Shown in pieces: positions 1 to 5,780 of a stretch of 24,123 bases of DNA. The notes beneath the pieces were generated by a model. That model saw nothing but the letters and a program-made list of their open reading frames with translations. It had not been told where the DNA came from and made no database searches. The stretch comes from a virus, in IMG/VR virus record IMGVR_UViG_3300030329_004562, positions 1 to 24,123 of that record; one strand, written 5' to 3'. How positions within the stretch are numbered: position 1 is the first letter of the stretch; each line of letters opens with the position of its first letter. A program made the position numbers and the translations under genes.

Positions 1-1
1 C

Positions 2-163
2 AACCGTTCTGTAGAGATTGCTCAGTGGCTACTGTTCACAAACCCTTGGTTGCCAGACTTAACAGATGGGTCACTGTGGTATCACGCATCTTATGTACTC
101 CCTAAGTGGAGCAGAGTTAAGAAGAAGACTATGACCATAGACACACACATATTCTACCGATGA
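2..163 (+). CDS. Cell wall hydrolase, SleB/CwlJ-like (C-terminal part)
   Basis: Only the last 53 codons are present; the gene starts left of the window. The visible peptide has the end typical of SleB/CwlJ-type hydrolases (Hydrolase_2 family), including the pattern WYHASYVLPKW followed by a basic stretch and the ending IGxHxFY-like DTHIFYR. Proteins of this family cleave peptidoglycan, so in a phage it is probably the endolysin or a virion lysin. The stop codon overlaps the next start in an ATGA arrangement, which indicates translational coupling to the holin-like gene that follows. The call rests on the C-terminus only; the catalytic region is outside the window. Confidence 0.72.
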   Translation, partial: NRSVEIAQWLLFTNPWLPDLTDGSLWYHASYVLPKWSRVKKKTMTIDTHIFYR

Positions 164-507
164 GTGGACATCATCCTCCTGCACCAGAGGCATTTATGGA
201 GCTAGAACAAGCAATGGTTTTGATAGAGAGAATTGGTCTACCCGGAGTCTTGTTGGGAATCATGTGCTACTACATTATGAAGACACAACAAGCCCACAGA
301 GAAGAGATCATTAGGTGGGAAGAGAAGGACACTCTGGGAGACTCCAGACTAATCGATGTCATTAAGGAGCAGAACAAACAGAATGCCACCACTGCACAGG
401 CACTCAATGATCTGAATATTAGTAACAAGGATGTGACTAAGAGCAACGAAAGACTTGCTTCAGAGATTAAGGGAATGGCAGAAGCACTAATGGCAAGGAG
501 AAGATAA
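160..507 (+). CDS. Holin-like protein with one membrane segment and a coiled coil
   Basis: The protein has 115 aa. One hydrophobic segment lies at about residues 26-41 (GLPGVLLGIMCYYIM), followed by a long charged helix (residues 42-110) with heptad-like spacing. The start overlaps the stop of the cell wall hydrolase (ATGA), and the stop overlaps the start of the next membrane protein. Position between a lysin and a second membrane protein, small size and topology fit a holin, an antiholin or an inner-membrane spanin component. No family-specific motif was recognised, so the exact lysis role is inferred from context. Confidence 0.6.
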   Translation: MSGHHPPAPEAFMELEQAMVLIERIGLPGVLLGIMCYYIMKTQQAHREEIIRWEEKDTLGDSRLIDVIKEQNKQNATTAQALNDLNISNKDVTKSNERLASEIKGMAEALMARRR

Positions 508-860
508 TGGCTAAAGAAATCACAACTACAACTAAAGAAATCCCTGATCCTCCAAAACCTGTCAAAAAGTCAATGACAGTGAACGAGAGAATCCAAGTGA
601 GTAGATTCATTGCTCGATTCATTATTGCAATGAGTGCTCTGGGAATCTTTGCTTATGTTGTCCATGTTATGTTGGGGTCTGCAGATGAGTTGCCAGTTTC
701 CTCAAAAGACCTCTTAAACATTCTGATTGGTGCTTTCATACCCATCATTGCAGGGATAGCGAAGTTCTATTTTGAGAGTGGTGGGGATCTCCATCAGGAG
801 GATGAAAAGAATATGATACCACCCCATCCAGAAAAGGAAGGTAATGCACAAACTGTTTGA
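507..860 (+). CDS. Two-helix membrane protein, putative holin
   Basis: The protein has 117 aa. The N-terminus is hydrophilic and rich in Thr and Pro (residues 1-35). Two membrane segments follow at about residues 36-57 (IIAMSALGIFAYVVHVML) and 70-88 (LLNILIGAFIPIIAGIAKF), and the tail is charged. The start overlaps the previous stop (TAATG), giving tight coupling in the lysis operon. Two helices with a short loop and a charged C-terminus match class II-type holin topology. It could be the holin with the preceding gene as antiholin, or the reverse. Function is inferred from topology and neighbours. Confidence 0.6.
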   Translation: MAKEITTTTKEIPDPPKPVKKSMTVNERIQVSRFIARFIIAMSALGIFAYVVHVMLGSADELPVSSKDLLNILIGAFIPIIAGIAKFYFESGGDLHQEDEKNMIPPHPEKEGNAQTV

Positions 861-1101
861 ATCGATAGCCACTTGGGTATCTATTAAATTCGGAAAGGAA
901 ACAATGCTACCACCAGTATTGATGACAATGGCAGCAAACTTTATCTTGGACATGGTAAAGAACAAAGCAACAAAAACTGTGATGGCAGATGTTGAGAAAG
1001 CTTTGGGTAATGCACCTCAAGAGTTGAAAGATGCTTTTGACAAAGCAGTAGATGAGGATGCTTCACATGGTCATAAGTCCTTGTTGGATCTGATTAAGTG
1101 A
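844..1101 (+). CDS. Small protein of the lysis operon, unknown function
   Basis: The protein has 85 aa from the ATG at 844, which overlaps the end of the putative holin gene by 17 nt. A second start at 904 has a better-spaced purine-rich site (GGAAAGGAA at 892-900) and would give 65 aa beginning MLPPVLMTMAANF. The N-terminal half is amphipathic to hydrophobic (PPVLMTMAANFILDM), and the C-terminal half is charged and probably helical. I do not recognise the family. It sits between the putative holin and the M15A peptidase with overlapping ends on both sides, so it is probably co-expressed with lysis functions. Confidence 0.5.
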   Translation: MHKLFESIATWVSIKFGKETMLPPVLMTMAANFILDMVKNKATKTVMADVEKALGNAPQELKDAFDKAVDEDASHGHKSLLDLIK

Positions 1102-1586
1102 AGATCAGTAAGAACTTCTCTCTGGGGGAGTGTCTGAAGTCTGATACTGCCCAGAGGTTAGGTCTGAAGAATGAGATCACCCAGGAGGGTCTGGTTGCTC
1201 TGACCGCATTAGTCACCCACTGTATGCAACCTCTCAGAGAACACTTTGGGAGGTCCATCCGTTGCAACTCTGCATGGAGAACCCCCCTAGTTTCGGAAGC
1301 AGTGGGCAGTAGTTCCCGGTCACAACATTGCAGAGGTGAAGCTATGGATTGGGAGATTGTTGGTATTGATAACAAGGAACTGGCACAACAAGTCCCAAAG
1401 ATTCTGAGTGAGTGGGATCAGATGATCCTGGAATTGTATGATGAGTCTGAGAAGAATCCTGAGATCCGAATGGAGACAGGTTGGATACACCTATCCTACA
1501 ATCGGATGGGTGAGAACCGCAGACAGATCCTCAGAGCATTCCGCAAGGGGAAAAAGATCGTTTACGAACCTTGGGATCTGAGTTAA
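1098..1586 (+). CDS. Peptidase M15A-type peptidoglycan hydrolase
   Basis: The protein has 162 aa and begins with GTG in a GTGA overlap with the previous stop. The zinc-peptidase motif S-x-H-x-x-G-x-A-x-D is visible at residues 75-84 (SQHCRGEAMD; H77 and D84 as metal ligands), with the third ligand at H131 in WIHLSY. The opening NFSLGECLKSDTAQRLGL matches the usual start of phage and bacterial M15A domains. The family cleaves D-Ala-containing peptide bonds in peptidoglycan. With the SleB-like gene it gives the phage two wall hydrolases in one operon. It could also act in virion entry, but its position favours lysis. Confidence 0.82.
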   Translation: MKISKNFSLGECLKSDTAQRLGLKNEITQEGLVALTALVTHCMQPLREHFGRSIRCNSAWRTPLVSEAVGSSSRSQHCRGEAMDWEIVGIDNKELAQQVPKILSEWDQMILELYDESEKNPEIRMETGWIHLSYNRMGENRRQILRAFRKGKKIVYEPWDLS

Positions 1587-1831
1587 TCTGGGACTGTATC
1601 TGGGACTGAGATAGTCCCAAAACTGGTCCATTTGACTTTGGGACCAGTTTGGGACCAGTTAAGTTTCACACCCTCTGATCAGGGTATCTGACTGAAATCC
1701 CACGGTATTTCTCTTTTGCGAGAGTGGTGGAATTGGTAGACACGCAAGATTTAGGAGGGAGTGTGCAGACACTCCATGTGTCTGGTATTACACACTTATT
1801 GTGAAACCTTTCCATTCTTGAGACCAGTTTT
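1587..1831 (+). other. attP: Putative phage attachment site (attP) with arm-type repeats
   Basis: This is the gene-poor stretch between the lysis genes and the repressor/integrase genes. Left arm: TCTGGGACTG twice at 1587-1596 and 1599-1608, an inverted copy AGTCCCA at 1613-1619, AACTGGTCC at 1621-1629, and GGGACCAGTT twice at 1640-1649 and 1651-1660, 11 bp apart. Right arm: GAGACCAGTT at 1820-1829. Between them is the 5' half of a tRNA-Leu gene followed by two overlapping hairpins (1758-1775 and 1766-1784). Repeated short sites around a tRNA-derived core, next to a tyrosine integrase gene, are the expected form of an attP. No integration product is visible, so the exact crossover is unknown. 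Confidence 0.68.
1718..1756 (+). pseudogene. 5' half of a tRNA-Leu(UAG) gene, attP core
   Basis: The 39 bases read as a tRNA-Leu from the acceptor 5' strand (GCGAGAG) through the D arm (GGTGGAATTGGTAGAC) and the 5' anticodon stem (CAAGA) to the loop TTTAGGA, with anticodon TAG. Homology stops there: the following bases cannot pair with the stem, and no variable arm, T arm or CCA end follows. It therefore cannot make a tRNA alone. It is best read as the segment shared with a host attB in a tRNA-Leu gene. An attP normally carries the 3' part; a 5' part is uncommon. Confidence 0.72.
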
Positions 1832-1957
1832 GGAACTGATCTCTCCCATCAGAAGGTTAACCACAAAGATTAAGGACTGGATTTTCTCCTCCTGTTCTTC
1901 AATCTCATTTGATTTCTTCTGAATCTTCTTTTTTAATTTAAGAACCCCTTTCGTCAT
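1796..1957 (-). CDS. Small coiled-coil protein downstream of the repressor, doubtful
   Basis: This ORF gives 53 aa from the ATG at 1957, which overlaps the end of the repressor gene in another frame; a longer version from 1984 is less likely. The sequence is lysine- and glutamate-rich with heptad spacing (LKLKKKIQKKSNEIEEQEEK), then a short hydrophobic patch. It could be a small partner of the repressor, which itself ends in a coiled coil, or a former extension of the repressor separated by a frameshift. Its 3' end runs into the right arm of the putative attP. No family was recognised. Confidence 0.35.
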   Translation of the reverse strand: MTKGVLKLKKKIQKKSNEIEEQEEKIQSLIFVVNLLMGEISSKTGLKNGKVSQ

Positions 1958-2321
1958 GAGAAGATCCTCTAAGTTGTTGTGCAAGCACGGTTATGGTTTT
2001 CTCCAAAGCAACAATGGTTGCCTTTTGCTCTGAATAAGTTCTTTCTAGTTTCTCATAATCTTCTTTCAGTTTGTCATATTCCTCCTTTTCCTTGTGGTCT
2101 GACTCTCCTGTGAGTAACCACATATAATTGGTGTCAAAGGTTTTACAAATCTGTCTCAAGACCCTTTCCTGTGGGGTCTGAGCACCAACCTCAGTTCTGG
2201 CAATGGTATCCCGTGAGGAACCAATTGCCTTGGCAAAATCCCCCTGATTTAAATTCTGTTCTGAGCGGATCTGTTTGATCCGTCTCCCTAGTGCAATGGA
2301 CTCTTCTGTTTTTGGTTTCAT
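1938..2321 (-). CDS. XRE-family repressor with C-terminal coiled coil
   Basis: The protein has 127 aa. Residues about 10-65 form a lambda Cro/CI-type helix-turn-helix (LNQGDFAKAIGSSRDTIARTE) ending in CKTFDTNYMWLLTGE, which is typical of XRE regulators. Residues 75-115 are a coiled coil (EEYDKLKEDYEKLERTYSEQ), probably for dimerisation. There is no S24 peptidase domain, so RecA-dependent self-cleavage is not expected. It lies 30 nt downstream of the integrase gene on the same strand and is probably co-transcribed with it from the 3507-3651 region. It most likely controls the divergent early promoter and maintains lysogeny. Confidence 0.75.
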   Translation of the reverse strand: MKPKTEESIALGRRIKQIRSEQNLNQGDFAKAIGSSRDTIARTEVGAQTPQERVLRQICKTFDTNYMWLLTGESDHKEKEEYDKLKEDYEKLERTYSEQKATIVALEKTITVLAQQLRGSSHDERGS

Positions 2322-2351
2322 TACGTTTTGTTAATGAGTATTTTTGCTTAG

Positions 2352-3506
2352 TTATCTGCATAGCTTCGATTGCCTTTCAACCTGTTCTACAAGATTAAGG
2401 GAGTTGTCCTCCCTGAGATGAGCATAGCGTTTCACCAGATCTGTTCCTGAGTGTCCTAACTGTATAGCAATTTCCAGATCGGTTGCCTTACTCTGGGCAA
2501 GATAGGATGCACAACAATGCCTTAAATCATGCCAGTGAAAGTCCTCCAGACCTGCACGTTGACAAGCACCTTCAAAGGACTCCCTCAATGGAGTCTGTCC
2601 TGCTACCGGGGTTCCGTTTATGTGGAACACATATCCTGAGATACAGGGGGTCTTACGGAGGTCTCTGAGCATATCCAGTGCATCTCCTGTGACTGCAACC
2701 TTGCGGTTCAACCCTGTCTTGGTGTGGGTGAGGAGGAGCAGACCTTTCTCCAAGTCCACGTTCTCCCATTTCAGTCCTCCTACATAAGTGTCAAAGACCT
2801 TCTGGGGGTCTCTGAGGGGTCTGCCCTCTTTGTCTGTCTTATAGGACTTCTTGGGGAACAGTTCTCCCCTCCTGCATCCTGTCTGGATGGAGATCCTGAC
2901 TGCAAGGTACAGGTGTGGGTTGTTAGAGTTCTTGCACTCCTCATACAGTCTGTTCAACTCCTCCGGGGATAACCATCGGTCCCGTGCATTCTTGACCTTG
3001 AGAGACTTCACCCGTCTGCAGGGGTTGTCCTCAAGCCAATCTCTCTCCACTGCAAACTCAAAGACTGATGAGAGTGAGTAGACATACTTATTCTTCGTGG
3101 AGGGAGCACGGTCCTTCAGTGTGTCTCTGGCTACTGCAATGTCTCCCTTCTTAATCTCCTGGATCAGTCTCTTCCCTAACTGCTTCCTCCAGAAGTTGTG
3201 GTATAGCTCATACTGAACACCGTGTTTCTCATGGGAGAGGTGGAGGGTCCAGTAGTCATCCAGAAGTGCATTCAGGGTCATTCCCTCTGCAGGGTTGACA
3301 TACTGATCCAGGATCTCCTTATACCTCTCATTCAGAATCTTCTCGATCTCCCAATCCTCTGCACCTTTCTCAATCAGTTCCAGTTCTTCCTTCCGTGTCA
3401 TCAACTTAGGTCTCTTCCTGACCTTATCTATATAGATCAGAGCACGGTACTGCTCTCTGGATGGGTCATACCACAACCACTCATACTTACCCCGTCCTCC
3501 TGCCAT
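2352..3506 (-). CDS. int: Tyrosine-type phage integrase
   Basis: The protein has 384 aa from the ATG at 3506, chosen because AAGGAG lies five bases upstream; an upstream ATG at 3551 would add 15 aa without such a site. Order: basic N-terminal arm-binding part, SAM-like core-binding domain (about 75-165), catalytic domain. Catalytic residues visible with this start: R212 in TGCRRGE, K263 in THTKTG, H326 and R329 in HDLRH, H352 in LGH, and the nucleophile Y361 in RYAH. The enzyme recombines attP with attB, and the putative attP lies beyond the repressor gene. The gene runs opposite to the early genes, with a shared intergenic control region. Confidence 0.93.
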   Translation of the reverse strand: MAGGRGKYEWLWYDPSREQYRALIYIDKVRKRPKLMTRKEELELIEKGAEDWEIEKILNERYKEILDQYVNPAEGMTLNALLDDYWTLHLSHEKHGVQYELYHNFWRKQLGKRLIQEIKKGDIAVARDTLKDRAPSTKNKYVYSLSSVFEFAVERDWLEDNPCRRVKSLKVKNARDRWLSPEELNRLYEECKNSNNPHLYLAVRISIQTGCRRGELFPKKSYKTDKEGRPLRDPQKVFDTYVGGLKWENVDLEKGLLLLTHTKTGLNRKVAVTGDALDMLRDLRKTPCISGYVFHINGTPVAGQTPLRESFEGACQRAGLEDFHWHDLRHCCASYLAQSKATDLEIAIQLGHSGTDLVKRYAHLREDNSLNLVEQVERQSKLCR

Positions 3507-3540
3507 TTTGCTCCTTGTTGAAAAAAAGTTAAAAAAGTTC

Positions 3541-3569
3541 TTGACACGCATTTATGATTGATGCATTAT
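3541..3569 (+). promoter_or_regulatory. Early rightward promoter, sigma70-type
   Basis: TTGACA at 3541-3546 and CATTAT at 3564-3569 are separated by 17 bp, giving a consensus -35 and a 4 of 6 -10. It points to the early + strand genes starting at 3652. The 3507-3651 interval also must hold the leftward promoter for integrase and repressor, which I could not place. Imperfect mirrored pieces (GATTG-ATGC near 3556 and GCAATC near 3581) and a TATAAT at 3618-3623 with no good -35 are also present. The repressor operator is probably in this stretch, but no clear palindrome was seen. Confidence 0.55.
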
Positions 3570-3651
3570 TCACACATAACGCAATCAATTCACTTAATTC
3601 ATCATCTGAACAATACTTATAATTTAACTGTGCAGGAGATGCAAGAGAAAA

Positions 3652-3834
3652 ATGAATGAATTTGAATTTAACAGACTTATCAGTGCTTTAGAAAAGCTGA
3701 CCAACGAGGTTCATGCCATGAGGATGGAGATCACTCCTGAACTGAGAAGGACTGAAACCCTCAGAAGGCAGCAGATTCAGGAGGATCAACTGATGTCCTC
3801 CATCCGCAAGGTGAGAGATAAGGTAAATGCGTGA
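3652..3834 (+). CDS. Small helical early protein, unknown function
   Basis: The protein has 60 aa and is almost entirely charged and predicted helical (FNRLISALEKLTNEVHAMRM), with a possible coiled coil. It is the first gene after the divergent control region and overlaps the methyltransferase start by four bases (ATGCGTGA), so both are likely translated from one transcript. It is too short and simple to assign; position is compatible with a Cro-like or antirepressor role, but no helix-turn-helix was seen. Confidence 0.5.
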   Translation: MNEFEFNRLISALEKLTNEVHAMRMEITPELRRTETLRRQQIQEDQLMSSIRKVRDKVNA

Positions 3835-4898
3835 TCTACGTTCTGGATCTCTTCAGTGGAATCGGAGGGTTCACACTCGCATCACAGTGGGTGGGTGGGT
3901 ACATGACTCTGGCATTCTGCGAAATCGAGGACTACTGCAGGAAGGTTCTGTCTCAGAACTTCCCCGACATCCCAATCTTTACTGATGTCAGAAAACTCCA
4001 CCCAACTGATGTTATTCCCAGAGATGGAGTCATCCACCTCATCACAGCAGGATTCCCCTGCCAAGACCTCTCCGTTGCAGGAAACCAAGCAGGAATTGAG
4101 GCAGACAGGTCAGGTCTCTTCTTCCAGATCCTCAGACTCAGTGATGAGTTCTATGCCTATAGCAGAGTTAGACCATCGTTGCTCCTGGAGAACGTCCCAA
4201 ACCTGCTTACTGGAAACGGGGGAGATTGGGCAAGAACCGTTTACTCAGAACTGGCCGTCAGAGGGTATCGTTGCGAGTGGAAAATTATATCCGCAAGTGA
4301 TGTGGGAGCACCTCATCTCCGCAAACGATGGTGGTGTCTCGCATACCTTCCCAACTCCAAATACAAAGGATCACGATTCAGAGACTCTGCAGAAATGGGA
4401 GAACAGAGCAGAGAAGAAAAAAGAACAGGGGATCAATCTGCACTTTGCACTGAGACATCACGTTCAGAAATTTCCTACTCCAAGGGCTTGCACGGCAATG
4501 TCAGCAACGATCACTCCAGAGTCCTCATGGAAGGACAATCGATTTCCGAATCTGGAGACCGTGGTAGGGAGGATGACATGGCCCACACCAAACGCATGGG
4601 ATGGAGCACGGGGTCCGTTGAGCAGGGAGAAGATGGAGGAGGGATACCACCAGATCACACTGGTGAGTGCAGTGAAGCATACATCATCAGATTCAGGAGC
4701 ACTGAACCCAGATTGGGTGGAGCACTACCTGATGGGCTATCCCCGTGGATGGACGAACCTGCAGACCTCCCCAGAGTGACTCATGAGAAGAAGTACCGAA
4801 AACAAAGACTCATGTCCTTGGGGAACAGTATTGTCCCTGCGGTTGCGATGATCCCACTGAGAAGGTTCAAGGAGATCCATGAGAAGCAATCTGCTTAA
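3831..4898 (+). CDS. dcm: DNA (cytosine-5-)-methyltransferase, Dcm-like
   Basis: The protein has 355 aa and starts with GTG. C5-methyltransferase motifs are in order: I (DLFSGIGGF, residues 6-14), IV (GFPCQDLSVAGN, catalytic C77), VI (LLLENVP, 117-123), VIII-like (SDVGAPHLRKR, 156-166) and X (LGNSIVP, 330-336). The stretch about 175-320 is the variable target-recognition part and is rich in S, R and E. The enzyme methylates cytosine in a specific DNA sequence and probably protects phage DNA from host restriction or modulates expression. It is followed at once by a VRR-NUC nuclease. A second long ORF lies in the +1 frame within this gene at 3985-4779. Confidence 0.9.
   Translation: MIYVLDLFSGIGGFTLASQWVGGYMTLAFCEIEDYCRKVLSQNFPDIPIFTDVRKLHPTDVIPRDGVIHLITAGFPCQDLSVAGNQAGIEADRSGLFFQILRLSDEFYAYSRVRPSLLLENVPNLLTGNGGDWARTVYSELAVRGYRCEWKIISASDVGAPHLRKRWWCLAYLPNSKYKGSRFRDSAEMGEQSREEKRTGDQSALCTETSRSEISYSKGLHGNVSNDHSRVLMEGQSISESGDRGREDDMAHTKRMGWSTGSVEQGEDGGGIPPDHTGECSEAYIIRFRSTEPRLGGALPDGLSPWMDEPADLPRVTHEKKYRKQRLMSLGNSIVPAVAMIPLRRFKEIHEKQSA
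3985..4779 (+). CDS. Long ORF nested in dcm in the +1 frame, possible dual-coding gene
   Basis: This open frame has 264 codons and lies wholly inside the methyltransferase gene. It does not look like random translation: the motif [FW]PTP[NR] occurs three times (residues 122-126, 163-167 and 199-203), and the C-terminus has NPDWVEHYLMGYPRGWT (241-257). From memory, similar PTP repeats and a NP-x-WVE-x-LMG-x-P-x-GWT ending occur in phage proteins annotated next to or within Dcm genes. No good ribosome binding site precedes ATG 3985; ATGs at 4009 and 4024 are alternatives. It may be a translated overlapping gene or a frame kept open by constraint on Dcm. No function is assigned. Confidence 0.42.
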   Translation: MSENSTQLMLFPEMESSTSSQQDSPAKTSPLQETKQELRQTGQVSSSRSSDSVMSSMPIAELDHRCSWRTSQTCLLETGEIGQEPFTQNWPSEGIVASGKLYPQVMWEHLISANDGGVSHTFPTPNTKDHDSETLQKWENRAEKKKEQGINLHFALRHHVQKFPTPRACTAMSATITPESSWKDNRFPNLETVVGRMTWPTPNAWDGARGPLSREKMEEGYHQITLVSAVKHTSSDSGALNPDWVEHYLMGYPRGWTNLQTSPE

Positions 4899-5289
4899 CC
4901 CTTCTGAGGGACAGATTCAGGCATCCATCCTCTCATGGGGAGATTGGCAGGAGGGGGTTCAGATGTTCAGGATCAACGTCATTGGAGTCCCAATGAAGGA
5001 TGGGAAGTTCAGACCTTCCTCCAATGTGGGTATGGCAGACATCCACATGACTGTCAGGACAGAAGGGATCTCAGTAGGGGTGTGGCTGGAGGTCAAGAGG
5101 AAAGGCAAACACCAGAGCAAGACCCAGAAAGACTTTGAGAGAAGGGTCAAGGAACAGAGTGGGTGGTACTTCATCGTCAGGTCCATCGAGGATGTTCAGG
5201 AGGTGGTCAGGATCATCCGTGATGACACCTGGAAGAAGATCAACAAACTACGCAAGGAGTTCAACGAATACGAGACAGGTCAAGGATGA
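4879..5289 (+). CDS. VRR-NUC domain nuclease
   Basis: The protein has 136 aa. The PD-(D/E)XK core of the VRR-NUC family is visible: GMADI (D54), then WLEVKRKG (E71, K73) and Q83 in KTQKDFE, followed by the strand GWYFIVRS. Family members cut branched or structured DNA, and in phages they usually serve recombination, replication or Holliday junction resolution. The start overlaps the end of dcm by 20 nt. The pairing with a methyltransferase also allows a restriction-modification reading, but VRR-NUC proteins are not usual restriction enzymes. Confidence 0.8.
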   Translation: MRSNLLNPSEGQIQASILSWGDWQEGVQMFRINVIGVPMKDGKFRPSSNVGMADIHMTVRTEGISVGVWLEVKRKGKHQSKTQKDFERRVKEQSGWYFIVRSIEDVQEVVRIIRDDTWKKINKLRKEFNEYETGQG

Positions 5290-5366
5290 GTCCTGTGTCA
5301 CCTGCTCCTCAGTGCAGGTCTCCTTATCAAAGAACACAGGTAAGGTCCAAAGAGCCTTCATTTTGA
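5286..5366 (+). CDS. Very short ORF after the VRR-NUC gene, doubtful
   Basis: The ORF gives 26 aa and starts in an ATGA overlap with the preceding stop, with AAGG just upstream. The peptide is rich in Pro, Ser and Arg (MSPVSPAPQCRSPYQRTQVR) with one cysteine. It occupies part of the 142-bp gap before csrA. The coupling suggests it could be translated, but it may be chance; no family was recognised. Confidence 0.22.
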   Translation: MSPVSPAPQCRSPYQRTQVRSKEPSF

Positions 5367-5431
5367 CATCCAAAGGACAGACGAATTCTCATGGTTCGTG
5401 TTCCTGCCTGTCTCCCAATCAAAGGAGTGAT

Positions 5432-5641
5432 ATGGGTCTAGTGCTTAGTAGAAGAGTGAAACAAAGACTGTACATCAAACGGGGGGACCGTGTGGTGGCA
5501 GAGATAGAAGTGGGGAAGGTCAGTGGGAAGACCGTCTGGCTATACATTGATGCAGATGAGGATCTGTATATCACAAGAGACAAGGAGTGGGGTGAAAAAC
5601 GATTCGATCAGGAAGTACCCGTTTCAGGGGTACACGATTAA
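5432..5641 (+). CDS. csrA: CsrA-family RNA-binding regulator
   Basis: The protein has 69 aa. An ideal ribosome site (AAAGGAG at 5421-5427) precedes ATG 5432; an upstream start in the same frame is not supported. The sequence aligns with CsrA/RsmA over its length: LVLSRRVKQRLYI matches LILTRRVGETLMI, and VSGKTVWLYIDADEDLYITRD matches the [20 protein letters not shown] region. R49 lies where CsrA has its RNA-contacting R44, and strand one has paired arginines R7 R8. CsrA dimers bind GGA motifs in mRNA leaders and usually block translation. The C-terminal 15 residues extend beyond the fold. It may tune phage or host mRNA use during infection. Confidence 0.82.
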   Translation: MGLVLSRRVKQRLYIKRGDRVVAEIEVGKVSGKTVWLYIDADEDLYITRDKEWGEKRFDQEVPVSGVHD

Positions 5642-5780
5642 GTACAGTGCGTTTCACCAGATGTGGGAGGTGGTAAAAAAAAACCACAGAGGACAGGGAG
5701 GGTCTGTGGCTATCAGACCGTTCCGTTCCAAAGTACAGGCAGAGAAATGGGTAATAAACCAAGTGAAAAGTGATGGGTGA
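5592..5780 (+). CDS. Small basic protein, unknown function
   Basis: The protein has 62 aa from GTG 5592, chosen because AAGGAG lies four bases upstream inside csrA; the frame is open further upstream but that part looks like a csrA shadow. It overlaps csrA by 50 nt. The layout is beta-rich then helical: YTIKYSAFHQMWEVVKK, a short basic Gly-rich loop, then FRSKVQAEKWVINQVK. This resembles small phage proteins with an aromatic strand and a terminal amphipathic helix, but I cannot name the family. The stop overlaps the start of the next gene. Confidence 0.55.
   Translation: MKNDSIRKYPFQGYTIKYSAFHQMWEVVKKNHRGQGGSVAIRPFRSKVQAEKWVINQVKSDG

Noticed and set aside
1718-2350. Intact tRNA-Leu interrupted by an intron
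   Set aside because: I looked for the 3' half (anticodon stem, T arm, acceptor end CTCTCGC) downstream and found none, so a truncated attP copy fits better.
2483-3521. Several + strand ORFs across the integrase gene
   Set aside because: They lie antisense to a clear integrase with all catalytic residues and show no motifs or ribosome sites.
5135-5431. Long in-frame N-terminal extension of csrA
   Set aside because: The frame is open upstream, but the translation is Ser/Arg-rich shadow of the VRR-NUC gene, and a strong ribosome site directly precedes ATG 5432.
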